A DNA stretch of 64,000 nucleotides from Pelagomonas calceolata (lineage: Eukaryota > Sar > Pelagophyceae > Pelagomonadales > Pelagomonadaceae). The stretch spans positions 3,348,001 to 3,412,000 of the forward strand of contig CAKKNE010000004.1 of assembly GCA_918797485.1 (NCBI GenBank). The letters are read 5' to 3'. The first letter of the stretch is position 1; every line of letters starts with the position of its first letter. The position numbers and the translations under genes are program-made. The notes under the pieces were generated by a model. It searched no databases. It was not told the DNA's origin and saw only the letters and a list, made by a program, of their open reading frames with translations. Of this stretch, positions 17,355 through 27,115 are shown piece after piece.

Positions 17355-19007
17355 ATGCGCAGCCTGTCACTACTCATCCTGATCTACGACGCCATCGCAG
17401 ACGAGACCTTCGTGCCAAGAACATTAGTAGAAACGGACGACATCCCTCTCAATGGCGAGGACTCTACTGATGCCGGCGCGGCCTTGGTGAAAAGTGGCGC
17501 CTACGCGGAGCTCCGCCAAGCAGCACAAACGACCAGCGCTACATTAGAACTGCGAGCGAACGCCGCGCTCACTTACCTACTCGAGGGCGATCTGACCACC
17601 GCGGACATCGTGCTCTCGCATTTAGCAAGGTGGTGCCGCACGAAGTGGAACAAGACGCTGCCGGATAATGATGAAATAGCGTGGCTCCACGCGCCGTGCG
17701 GGGCCGTCAAGAAGAACTTATTCTGGACCTTGGAGACGCGCGAGACGCACTTCCAGCTCTGGGACCTGCAGGAGGAGATCATGGACACGTACAAAGCGAG
17801 ATTGCGTGCTGCCCTGCGCGGCGTCGGCACGTCAGAAGGAAAAGCGCTCTCGGTCTACGACGTGGGACTAGGCGACGCCGTCTGCAAGCACCGCACGTTA
17901 CAAGAGCAGATCCAGAACCCCTGTTCCCCAACGATGCACGGGTCCGCGGCCACAACCCTGAAGGTGGAAGACGCCTACCTGGATCTGTTGAGACGGGGCC
18001 TGACGAATTTTTTGCACGCGGACTGGCAGAACATGGACTGGCGGCCCTACCTCGAGGAGGAAGGTTTAACACATGACGCAAAGGCCTGTTCGGTACAGGA
18101 GCTGTCGCACGTGCCACCGGCCCAGGCCTGCGAGCAGCCCTGGGGTCCGGCCTGGCGCGCCGCCGGCGTGTCTGGATTGGCCTCGGGAAAGGAGGGCGAG
18201 GAGGCCGAGCGGCAGAGGAGGCGCTTCCAGACGACGTTGGCTGTTGCCGACTTAGTTCATTTGGAGGTCGTCGTGGACACTATTTTAACAGATAATGTAA
18301 AGGGCGACTTCATGGAGGCCGGCGTCTTTAGGGGAGGCGCCTGCATCATGCTGAGGGGGCTCCTGGCAGCTAAACGGGACGTGCATCGCAGAGTGTACGT
18401 CGCGGACTCGTTCGCGGGCATCCCGCCGCCGCGGCGCGCCATCGAGGACGTGTCGACGGGCAAGGTCCTGGATCCGGAGCTCGACCCGACGTTTGATTGG
18501 GTGGATCGGTTTGTGGCGGGCGAGGATTTGGTGCGGTACAACTTCCGGCGGTACGGGCTGCTGGACGATCGCGTTCGATTTTTGAGGGGCTTCTTCAACG
18601 AGAGCCTGCCGCCGGTTTTCGGGTCCACGTCGACAGAACGACCTGTTACAATCAACAATGCCCCGACTCTAGCGTTATTGCGCATCGACGCCGACGCCTA
18701 CGACGGTGTGCTGGACGCTCTGGAGGGCGCCTACCACCGCCTGTCGCCGGGCGGCTTCGTGATTATCGACGACTGGCACCTCGGCGGCGCGCGCGCGGCG
18801 GTCCACGCGTTCCGGCGGCGGTTTTCCATCAAAGGCCCGATCCGGTCGTCGCCGTCGGATTTGGTTCTCACGTGTTCAACGGATCTGACGGCGGTGGCGT
18901 CCTGCGCCACGGGCCGCGCCTTGCTCGCGCAGAGCAAGGCCTACACGGTGACGGTCCTGCCGCACGTCGCGTACTGGCGGAAGGGCTGGGACGAGCCCGG
19001 GCCCTAG
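17355..19007 (+). CDS. TylF/MycF-like methyltransferase with N-terminal extension
   Basis: 550 residues. A short hydrophobic start (MRSLSLLILIYDAIADETF) suggests a signal peptide. The first ~290 residues are a helical extension, with alternating ALTYLLEGDLTTADIVLSHL and later Cys-containing parts, without a recognised domain. Residues about 300-545 match the macrocin O-methyltransferase (TylF) family: GDFMEAGVFRGGACIMLRGL (SAM site), YVADSFAGIPPP, TLALLRIDADAYDGVLDALE and GGFVIIDDWHLGGARAAV. In bacteria these enzymes methylate sugar hydroxyls; eukaryotic algae have paralogues of unknown substrate. The metal-binding D of 'RIDADAY' and 'IDDW' is kept, so activity is plausible. Confidence 0.8.
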   Translation: MRSLSLLILIYDAIADETFVPRTLVETDDIPLNGEDSTDAGAALVKSGAYAELRQAAQTTSATLELRANAALTYLLEGDLTTADIVLSHLARWCRTKWNKTLPDNDEIAWLHAPCGAVKKNLFWTLETRETHFQLWDLQEEIMDTYKARLRAALRGVGTSEGKALSVYDVGLGDAVCKHRTLQEQIQNPCSPTMHGSAATTLKVEDAYLDLLRRGLTNFLHADWQNMDWRPYLEEEGLTHDAKACSVQELSHVPPAQACEQPWGPAWRAAGVSGLASGKEGEEAERQRRRFQTTLAVADLVHLEVVVDTILTDNVKGDFMEAGVFRGGACIMLRGLLAAKRDVHRRVYVADSFAGIPPPRRAIEDVSTGKVLDPELDPTFDWVDRFVAGEDLVRYNFRRYGLLDDRVRFLRGFFNESLPPVFGSTSTERPVTINNAPTLALLRIDADAYDGVLDALEGAYHRLSPGGFVIIDDWHLGGARAAVHAFRRRFSIKGPIRSSPSDLVLTCSTDLTAVASCATGRALLAQSKAYTVTVLPHVAYWRKGWDEPGP

Positions 19008-19109
19008 TTTTTTTCTTCGCGATGGCGTGCCCCTCTACGCCGTCGAGGCGACGCGCGGTCGCGGCGATGGCGTGCTGGTGCCGTATTTATCTTAGCTTAA
19101 GTATAGTTG

Positions 19110-19245
19110 TGTGTCTTACTCTTACTCCGTTACTCCGCGACGCGAGCCCGCGCTCCGCCGTGCGCGTGTGGCGTAATCGACTCCCAAATCGCCGCAGAAT
19201 TAGGTAGCTCGTCAGCCTGCACGCGAGCCGCGGCTTCGGCGGACC
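19110..19245 (-). pseudogene. Decayed copy of the 3' end of the Ldh2 gene
   Basis: Read on the minus strand, this stretch repeats the last ~37 codons of the intact dehydrogenase at 27.1 kb: EAAARVQADELP and AIWESIT are recovered, followed by a scrambled end and VAE-stop. Base identity is high in blocks (GCCGCGGCTTCGGCGG, TCGACTCCCA, GGTAGCTCGTC), broken by several indels. The two copies lie in the same orientation, about 8 kb apart, on either side of the transposon-like element. This is what remains of a duplicated or displaced gene end; it cannot encode the enzyme. Confidence 0.8.
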
Positions 19246-19286
19246 AGCAAAGCTAAAAGAAAAAAAAACGGGTTTTCTAGCTTTTT

Positions 19287-19318
19287 GCCGCGCCTTGGGG
19301 CGTAAACCCGTTTTGCAG
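19287..19318 (+). repeat. Left terminal inverted repeat of the element
   Basis: Contains GCGCCTTGGGGCGTAAACCC and then GTTTTGCAG. Its AAACCCGTTTT also pairs with AAAACGGGTTT at 19265-19275 just outside, forming a local hairpin. Confidence 0.55.
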
Positions 19319-19403
19319 ACTTAGCTAAACTCCGGAATACCAGAGCTGGGTTAAGTCCGCGCCCCGCGGCCCCCGGGCCACGGGAGGGAGCGCGGCCGCG
19401 TCC

Positions 19404-21556
19404 ATGGCCGCAGCGGTGCCCCAAAGGCAGACTCCGCTAAAAAAATGGATCTCTGATGGCTGTGTGTGCGTGAACACGGCCTCCGGCGGGAACGACGACG
19501 TGAACGCTGTACCGGTCGCATTCGTGGGCCTGGAGCTCCTCGCGCTGTGCCGCCGCGGCGGACAAACCCCCGCGTGGGACGAGCCGTCAGTCGCGCCGGA
19601 GGAAGTCTTCTTTAGCGTGCGACGGAGCGCGTTCGTGGCGGTGACGGCGCCGTCGACGCTGCGAGGTTGGGTCAGACCCGACGGCGAGAACTACGCCGAG
19701 GGCCGCGACTTCTTCGTCGTCTCCGCGCTTGTTGGAAGGCGGAGGCTGACGGCGAGCGAAATTTTGAGGAAGAAGACGACCGGGGCGCTGCGCTACGAAA
19801 GCATGGCGCGGCCGCCGCGTCCGCATCGCACGTCCGTCCGTCGACGTCACCCGCGCAGGTATTCATGTCGCCAGGGCTTCTCGGAGCGGTCGTCTTCGCC
19901 GATCGCCGGCGCCGCAGAAGAGCTGGGGCTGCTGCGACTTCGCCGGCCGAGTGGAAGGAGCTCGACGCGCAGGCCGTGGCCCTGTGCCGGCCTCGCTGGT
20001 CCGGCGAGACCAGGCTCGTCCCCGAGACGTTGATCGCGCTGAGCGCCTACGATGGCCCGCCGCGACCGGCCCGGGGCTCGGCGTTCCGAGCCGCGAGGGA
20101 TCTGCTCGCTCGACGCGTCCCGAAGCGCATCGACACGAAGCTGTCGATCGACCAGACGGACGAGCTCGTCGTGACCGCGGCGATCCTCGAGGCGCTGGCT
20201 GGCCGCGAGGAGCCCGACGCCGACCTGCTCCGCACGCTGAAGCCCGGCTTCGCGGACGTTGGTATCGAGCTCGGCGACGTGAGGCAGTTCGGCGACCTAC
20301 GGCTCACCGCGCGGAACGCGGTCTACGTGCACGTCGTCTCGGCCGTCCGCAACCTCCTGCGCGCTCCGCGTCTCTCGCGACCTATCCGGGCCAGCGAACG
20401 CATCGTGGACTGGATGCGGGCGCTCTCAAAGGCGCCGATCCTCGCGCCGGCCGTGCCGAAGCCCGCCAACAACGCGCGGCCTCTGGAGGCCGCGTTGAAA
20501 ATCGTCGCGGCGATGCTGGCGGCGAAGAACGGGCCGACGGCGGCGGCGGAGACTGCGCAGCGCCAGGAGGCGCATCTGCGGGGCGGCGGGCACGACGCCG
20601 CCGCGGACTTCATCCGGGCGCCGTCGACGAACCAGGCGTCCAAGGAATGCGAGCTCGTCGCGGCGGCGTCGATGGCTGTGTTGAAACGGCTACTCAAAGA
20701 CCGCGACGTGACTATTACGAGCGACGCGGGGTCTCAGACGATCGCGGGCGTCGCCCATCACTTCCACGCGTTCCGTATGCTCGCCGTCGTGCCCACGGAG
20801 GCTGCTCCAGCATGGAGGCTGTCGGCCTGGGCGAAACGAGCTGCGGCCGCGCAGGAGCGGGACTCGAGACGGCTGGCGCCGGGGCTCTTCGTCCCGGGCG
20901 ACGCGCCGCCGGGGGACCTCAGCGGTTACAACGCGTATGTTAGGGCAACGGCGGGCTCAGCGCATCAGGCCGTCGCCGACGGCCCGGACAAGTTCGGCGA
21001 GGCCTCCCGAAGCGTCGGCGAACGGTGGAAGGCGCTCGGGCCGATCGGGCAGCGGCCCTACGACGATGAAGCGCGGGACGAGAACGTGGATCGGCTCAAG
21101 GCCCGGGCTGATTACGCGCACGCTTCGGTCCTGTGGGGCGCGTCCCAGGGAGCGCTCCCGGAAGCGCGGGCGCTGATGGCCCAGCCCTACCGGCCGGGCC
21201 TGCCGCAGACCGTTACGGCTGGTGGGCTCTTCGCGTCCGCTTTTCCGATTGATAAAGGGACTATCGCTGCGCACTTCGCCGCGGCCGGCAAGTCGTGGGA
21301 CGAGCTAGATCCTACGGCGCGCCAGGCTTCAGAGGACGCGGCCTCCGATAGAAATAGGGACCTCGCCGCGGCGACGGCCCGGGCGACGCTCGTGCCGCAG
21401 CGGCTCGCCGACCTGGGCGCCGACCGTGACGCGTGGGCGGCCATCGCCGCGCGTGCAGGGGTCCCGGCCCTGCCCACGGCCGAGGCCGTGCGGGCGGAGC
21501 CGCGGTCTCTTCCCGACGCGCTCAACGAGTCGCTGATGCGACTGAATTCGATGTGA
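19404..21556 (+). CDS. Transposon-encoded protein with HMG-box-like segments
   Basis: Two overlapping frames form one coding unit: the first from 19404 to about 19800 (MAAAVPQRQTPLKKWISDGC, VFFSVRRSAFVAVTAP), the second from about 19860 to 21556. A short intron ending at CCCGCGCAG (19858) or a frameshift would join them; I cannot decide. Near residue 410 of the second frame an HMG-box-like pattern is visible (LSGYNAYVRATAG, EASRSVGERWKALGPIGQRP), and a weaker second one follows (SAFPIDKGTIAAHFAAAGKS). HMG boxes bind DNA and occur as accessory proteins of some DNA transposons. No catalytic motif is visible. Composition is Ala/Arg-rich like the neighbouring element gene. Confidence 0.5.
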
Positions 21557-21989
21557 CTGCATGACCCGCAGACGCCCCCTACGGAGTGCTTCGATCGCTC
21601 TCGTCATCGCGTCGTTCGTGTCGACGTCCGTATATTTTCGCAAGCGCGCACAAGGCGCATCGTAATAACATGACCATCATCCCATTTGACTAGTACCATT
21701 CGGCCGGCGCGGACTCCGCGCTGAGGCACGCCGCTGCTGCGTCCAGCTAGAATCCGTACCGCCAGGCGTGAAGTGGCTCCGCGGCCTTCGGACGCGTCCC
21801 GAGAGACGCGTATTTTCACCTGAAAACCCGTCGCCTCTCACAAACCGATTTGCTCTGCCGCGCCTCCCCGCCGTCCTCCGTCTCACAGCCCTCCTCAGAA
21901 CTGCTTCAGAGCAAAGCCCCGGGCCAGGGCTTAGGCCATCTTGCTCTGGTGAGGCGGAGGCGGCGCCGCCCGGCGCCGTGCGCGCGCAA

Positions 21990-24421
21990 ATGCGGGATGC
22001 TCATCTGATCTGTCTGAAGGTCGCCGACCGGACCGGCACGCGCTTCGTCGCGTGCGCCAGCTCCGAGTGGACGGTGGCGCAGCTCAAGACGGTGCTGTGC
22101 GCGGCGTCGTTCGGACAGAAAGGCGAGCTCCGCCTGCGCCCTAGCGAGATCGCGCTCTCCCTCTGCTCGGTCCAACTCGCCGACCAGCGGAAGCTCTCGG
22201 ACTACACGTTGGTCCGCGACAGCGTGGTGAGCGTGCGCGTGATCGGCGCCGACGACCGCAAGCCGCCCGGCCACCTGCCGAAGTGGCTGAGCGACGTGGA
22301 GCTGTCTATTGTGAGCTGTCCCCTCGCGATGGTGGGCTGCAGCAGGAAGGCGGACGGCGAGCTCGTCGCCGAGGCCTTCCAGGAGGCGCTGGAAGCCTTC
22401 GGCCCCGTCGACCTCCAGCAAGTCGGCGCCTGGACCGTGGACGGCGCCGGCGACGGCAAGGTCGCGCGGCGCGTGCTAGCGGTCTTGCAGCGAGAGCTGT
22501 GTCGGAAGGCGCAGGGCGGCGACGAGGACGACGTGGACGACGAGGCGGAGCTGCTCCCACTACGCGTACGACGCCCCCCCATCGGCGGCGACTGCGTGCC
22601 CCATTCTGTGCACGACGCCATCAAAGGTTTGATGCGTCGCTATTTTGCGGCCTGTAAGCACTCCTCGGGCACGAAGTCGAACGATGTGATGAGCCGGTCG
22701 ATCGAGAGCGCCTGCGCGCTCCTGCGAAAGCTGTTGACGGAGGTCCAGCAGAGTGGCGTCGTCGTGGAGGACTGCGCCGAGACGCGCTGGGGCAGCCACG
22801 CCCGCGGAGCGCTTCAGTTGGCCGTCGCTGCGCCGTTCTTGGCCCGGGTCTTCAAAAGCCACTACGGCATCACGGGCGCCGAGGACCTGAAACAGCTAGA
22901 CTGGAAGGAGCGGCGGACCTACTTGATGCTCACGGAGGCGCCCCTACGCCTGACGCTATTTATTTTGGGCGAGCTCCACTACTACCTCTGCCAACCGCTA
23001 CTCGACTGGGCCAACGCGTGCTCGAGCCTGCGCTTCGACGAGATCGGTGCCAAGGTCCTGGAGCTCGGCGCCGCGTCGCTGATGACGCCGTCGGACCGGC
23101 GGGACTTCTTCCCGAACTCCTACGCGTTCGCCTGCGCGGCGGGCTTCGCCGCCTCCGACGTCGACGCCATCGTGACGAAGCACGTGGCCAACTTCATGAG
23201 GTACATGCTGAATCGACTGGACCTCGTGCGGCGGGCGCCGTACTGCTACACGTTCTTCTTCTCGCCCGAGCACCGCCAGCGCCTCGCCCAGTCCCTCGTC
23301 GCTGCGCTAGAGGCCTACGAGCGGGGCGAGGGCGACCTGGAGGCGTTCGAATTCTGCGACACGCTGGGCTTCCGCGAGTCCGACGAGCTGGCCGCGGCGC
23401 TGCGGGAGGTGGCCGCCGGAGGGCCCCTCCCGCGCGTGCTTCACAAGCGCGACTCTGCGTCCGAGCGGTGCACCCGACTCTCATCGGTCGATTTACACGT
23501 AGGCGCATCGCCGAGACCCACGGCGCGCTCACGTTCGGCCAGGCCGCCGCCGAAAACGACGTCCACATCTGCCAGCAGCTCCTCGAGATGAACTTTCGGA
23601 GGCCCTTCATGCTGTCGGTCATGTTCTTCCTCTTCGGCTCGCAGATGGATCTGACGGACGCCATCCTCGAGTCGTTTCCGGACGACTCGCCGGAGCTCCG
23701 GGGCCTTCGCGGCGAGAATCGCGGGCGCTTGGCCGACGAAAAGGCCGCGCGCGGTGCTGAGGACGCGGCGCGGCCCGACGTCGCCATCACGGAGGCGGAC
23801 GCCGCGGCCGTGTTAGATGCGACGACGTCCGCGAGGGACGACGCGACGAAGTCGAAGGACTGCGCCGCGGCGGCGATTGCGATCGCGGAGCGGCGCGGCA
23901 CCCGGGCCATCGCGGAGCTGCCGCCGCACACGGATGGCGCGTGCGCCAGCTGCGGCGACGCGGCGCCTCTGTTGGCGTCGTTCTGCCACGATACGGACTG
24001 CGACTCATACTGCGCGCTCTGCGCGCTTATCGCCGCGAGCCAGCCCGGCGTGGAGTTCTGCTGCCCGTCGTGCGAGACGGCGACGGACCGCTTGCTCGTC
24101 GATGTGGCCGCGCAAACGTTTGTGACAAAGCTCGAGGCTGCCAAGGCCGCGTCCGCGACGGCTCCGGCGAAAAAGAGGGCCCGAGAGAGGGGCGCGTGCT
24201 CCCACTGCCAGACCAACTACGGCGTTCACGTCACGGGCCACAACAAGAGCAAATGCCCGTTCGTCGCGCGCGACGGCGCGCCCGCGCCTGTGCGCCGCGT
24301 CAAGCGCCACCGCGTCGCCGCCGCGGACGACCAGTCACTCTTCTTCGGCGAGACGGCGTTCGGGGACTCGCGGGACGAGACCAAGGGGCCGGCCTTCACG
24401 TCGTGCCTCTGGGGCATGTGA
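21990..24421 (+). CDS. hAT-like transposase-related protein with Ubl and zinc fingers
   Basis: The frame opens at 21768 but the Met at 21990 begins a natural sequence. Order: ubiquitin-like N terminus (ICLKVADRTGTRFVACASSE), acidic linker, then a region with hAT-like features (VPHSVHDAIKGLMRRYF, VVEDCAETRWGSHARGALQL, the latter like the 'TRWNS' block). From ~23460 the frame changes by one, without an obvious splice pair, into a part with a RING/PHD-like cluster (ACASCGDAAP, CHDTDCDSYCALCALI, CCPSCETAT) and a zinc knuckle (GACSHCQTNYGVHVTGHNK). Catalytic acidic residues could not be assigned. A relation to hAT transposases is an inference from one motif; a host gene derived from one is possible. 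Confidence 0.45.
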
Positions 24422-25110
24422 ATCTGTATCTGGGCCCGCACACGGCGGGTCCTAATTACCATTATTTCTGACTACATTCCTCTCGGGGGGCGGCTCGCGG
24501 CGAGCACTCGGTTCGCGCCGCGCCGCGCGCCGTGCCGACGCGGCCTCGGACACGGTGCGTCGCTGGGGACCGCGCCCCGGCCGGAACCGCGTCGCACGTA
24601 ACTTTCACCGGGCCGACCCGACGGCCTCGACGCGGGGGGCGCGCGGCCGCGCGGACGCGCCGCCGTCGCGACCAGCCGCGAGGCCTTGACGGCCGCGGCG
24701 ACGCCGGGCTGCCGCTGCGCCAACCGCTCGCTTCCGGCTAAACCATTTCTGTGGCCGGCGGGGCGCCCTCGGCCGAAAGCGCGAGAACGTCGCGCGGTCA
24801 GCAAAACGCGTGCGTCGCGCCCCGTGCAGCAGTTACGCTGGCGAAGCACTCCTCCAGGTCCCTTCTTTGTAGTCCGGGAGCCGCGGCTCCGCGCGTTGCG
24901 CTGGCGGCGTAATTTACGGCCGTCGAAGGCGCGTCGGGCCCAGGCCGCGCCAAAGGCCGCCCTAGCGTTCCCCGCCAGCGGCGCCTCGAGCAACGCTTGA
25001 CCCAGCCCAGGCCAGGGGGTGTCTGCGGCTACCGCCGGCGCGCAGCAGCCCTCGTATCGAGCCGTGCACGCGCCGCTGGCCTGAAAAAACGGGTTTCCAA
25101 AAAAACCCGG
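24422..25110. other. Non-coding 3' part of the transposon-like element
   Basis: Very GC-rich. The only long frame (minus 24472-25182) is Arg/Ala/Gly-rich, crosses the right inverted repeat and shows no family signature, so I do not call it a gene. AAAAAACGGGTTT and AAAAAAACCCG at 25084-25110 form a hairpin just inside the right end. Confidence 0.5.
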
Positions 25111-25150
25111 GACGAAATTACGGGTTTGTGTCCCAAGGCCGCGCAGCGGC
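25111..25150 (-). repeat. Right terminal inverted repeat of the element
   Basis: On the minus strand reads GCGGCCTTGGGACACAAACC then CGTAATTTCG, pairing with 19287-19318. The match is imperfect, as expected of an old copy. Confidence 0.55.
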
Positions 25151-25273
25151 CTGGTGGATACACGCCGGGGCCGTAGTGACAAAAATTCGCCGCAGATAGA
25201 GGGTCGTCACGCAACAAATCTTGAGCTCTTGTCGAGCATCTGCAGGCCTGAGAAGCTGAGATCTGAATCCAAA

Positions 25274-26194
25274 ATGTCCAGCGACGATAGCGGCGTCGAC
25301 GAGACCGGCGTGGACCGCATGGACGTCCGCATCGTTCAACACATGACTCTGGGCGCATTGCCGCACAGCGACGCGGTCCAAGCGCTACTCGCGAGCGACG
25401 GCGACGTACTGGAGGCGTGCGCCAGAGTCGTACCACGGGAGGACCCCCATTTCTCGGACCGGCTCACGGCCGCGGCAGAGGCGGCGAGCGCCGAGGCCGA
25501 CGTCGATGACGCGTTGGACGTGGCCAGCCCTTTGGGCGCGGCGGGATCGATGCAAAACAAATTACGAGAAAACAACCTATCTGCCGGCGGCGACATCGAC
25601 GGCGTCGACGCCTTCGACGCCAGAAGAGCGTCGCGCCGGGCGTCGGATCTGCTCCGCAGAGCATCCTTAGCAGACGACGAGGACGAGGAAGAAGCCGCGG
25701 ACGTGCCACAGATTTACGCGCGCTGGGGCGGCAACGGGAAATCCGACCCAAACACAAGAAAGACGTGGACGCAAGAGGCTCTCGAAACGTACTTCGATAA
25801 ATATGATGACGTCCCATCAGGCCCGGATTTTGAAGCGGGCGGCGGCAGTGCCCGGGTCGCTTCAGAACTACGAAAGATCAAGAAACGTCGTGATAGAGCT
25901 CAGAAGCGGCGCGCCGGCGAACAAAGACTCCAAGCGTTAAGACAGGCCGGTGGCATTTATAGTGGCCCGAACGCCCAGTTCCCGACGGACGGAAATGGAG
26001 TGATCACGAAGGTTAAGAGAGAAGACTGGGAGGCGGGTGGTGGAGATCCGAAGGTCTTCAAGAGCGAGTCACAGCGCTGGCGCACGTGGCATCACGCGTC
26101 CGAGCGGACGGTAGATCTGCGCGAGGCGCCGACCGCCACGGGAAGGGTGCCCAACGCATTCGTATCTCCGGGCCGCAATTACTTTTATTTCTAG
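25274..26194 (+). CDS. Protein with N-terminal UBA-like domain
   Basis: 306 residues from ATG 25274 (AAAATGTCC context); the frame is open 120 bp further upstream, into the transposon-like element's edge. Residues about 18-55 (VRIVQHMTLGALPHSDAVQA, LLASDGDVLEACARVV) resemble a UBA/CUE ubiquitin-binding three-helix bundle. The middle is acidic (ADDEDEEEAADVP) and then basic (ELRKIKKRRDRAQKRRAG). The C-terminal third (WRTWHHASERTVDLREAP, ending PGRNYFYF) is unknown to me. A role in ubiquitin binding is inferred from the N terminus only. Confidence 0.6.
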   Translation: MSSDDSGVDETGVDRMDVRIVQHMTLGALPHSDAVQALLASDGDVLEACARVVPREDPHFSDRLTAAAEAASAEADVDDALDVASPLGAAGSMQNKLRENNLSAGGDIDGVDAFDARRASRRASDLLRRASLADDEDEEEAADVPQIYARWGGNGKSDPNTRKTWTQEALETYFDKYDDVPSGPDFEAGGGSARVASELRKIKKRRDRAQKRRAGEQRLQALRQAGGIYSGPNAQFPTDGNGVITKVKREDWEAGGGDPKVFKSESQRWRTWHHASERTVDLREAPTATGRVPNAFVSPGRNYFYF

Positions 26195-26980
26195 AAAATT
26201 GGGCGGTCCGGAACGGCCGAGCGGACTACGGGCGACGCTTGTTGGAGGCGTGCGTGCAGGGCGCGTACGGAACGGCCGGTTTGATTGCGGGCCTCGATCC
26301 GGTGCAGCGCGAGCTGGCTGTTCGAGGCCGCGGCGCAACACGGATGGCGGATCGCCTGGGCGCAAGCAAGGACGAGATCGATGCAGTCAACGCTCAGCTC
26401 GGGGTGCTCGGCCGCGAGTTCTCGGACTTCGTACTGGCGGCGGCGGCGCGCGACGAGTCCCTGCCGTTCTCACTGCAGTTCTGGGACCCCACGGGCGGGC
26501 TGGACGCGCGGATCCACCGCGTCACCGACATAGCAAGCCTCGTCGACGACGACGAGTATAACCACTGGGGCGACTGGACGGACACGGCTCTCAAGTCCCA
26601 GCTCTACGGCGCGCTCCAGTACGGCGCGCGCTTATTGACCGACGATCCAAGTTTAGTTCTGGCCGACGAGGTCGACTCGAGCTGCTTCCGCAATTTTGTG
26701 GACCGCCGGAACAAGTACAATCTCTCCGGCTACGACTGGACGATCTGGTTCGGTTGGATTCCGTGTAGAAGCTTGCACGGGATAGCCTTAGCTTGGTGCC
26801 CCGGTGCCTTCTGGGGATCGACGCGTCTCGAGTCCATCTGTATCTCTTGATGTTCGCGCAGGCCTGGACTACCGTCTGACGTACACGCACCCCATCACGA
26901 AGAGGCGCATCGTGATCTGTCCGCAGGTCGTGCGCGACGAGCTGCGCGCGCGCGCCGCCGCGGCGCGTTCGGACGCGTAG
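26086..26980 (+). CDS. Two-exon protein of unknown function
   Basis: Exons 26086-26752 and 26862-26980. Splicing joins YDWTIWFG to LDYRLTYTHPITKRRIVICP and keeps the frame to TAG at 26980. The first 109 bp overlap the end of the UBA-like gene in another frame, so the true start may be later; Met codon at 26344 (MADRLGASKDEIDAVNAQLG) is the first clear candidate, although sequence from about 26210 (RADYGRRLLEACVQGAYGTA) already looks coding. The core (SLQFWDPTGGLDARIHRVTD; KSQLYGALQYGARLLTDDPS) is soluble alpha/beta in look. No family recognised. Confidence 0.55.
26753..26861 (+). mobile_element. Intron, probable decayed introner
   Basis: GT-AG intron of 109 nt, phase 1. Exactly eight bases in, it reads CCGTGTAGAAGC, a match to the introner terminus (CTGTGTAGAAATC in the Ldh2 copy). 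The 3' arm is lost (TTCGCGCAG). The first eight bases GTTGGATT and the exon bases after the intron GCCTGGAC share only TGGA, so a target duplication is at best decayed. Confidence 0.5.
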
Positions 26981-27115
26981 CGCCCGACTATACGTCCCTC
27001 CCCCACATGGCCCCGGCTCAAACCTGGCGGCCCGTTCCCCCGGCTCTCCCCCCTGGTCTTTACGGACCCTTAATGAGTCACTCCGAATTAGCTAGGCCGC
27101 AGGCAGGCCCGTGTC

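Larger units (their letters stand above)
19287..25150. mobile_element. ~5.9 kb DNA-transposon-like element
   Basis: Imperfect inverted repeats bound two large plus-strand genes. Reading inward, the left end has GCGCCTTGGGGCGTAAACCC and the right end (minus strand) GCGGCCTTGGGACACAAACC, about 19 matches of 22. Both ends also carry extra AAACGGGTTT/AAACCCGTTT hairpin sequences. Inside are an HMG-box-like protein (19404-21556) and a Ubl/zinc-finger protein with hAT-like features (21990-24421), plus ~0.7 kb of non-coding DNA. No target duplication could be recognised, so exact borders are approximate. It may be an immobile descendant, since both genes show one frame change. Confidence 0.55.

Noticed and set aside
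18600-18670. Intron inside the TylF-like gene at STSTERPVTINNAPT
   Set aside because: The insertion is in frame and short, no branch of family conservation demands removal, and no introner terminus is present.
24472-25182. 236-codon minus-strand frame at the right end of the transposon-like element
   Set aside because: It spans the inverted repeat, is Arg-rich and lacks any motif.
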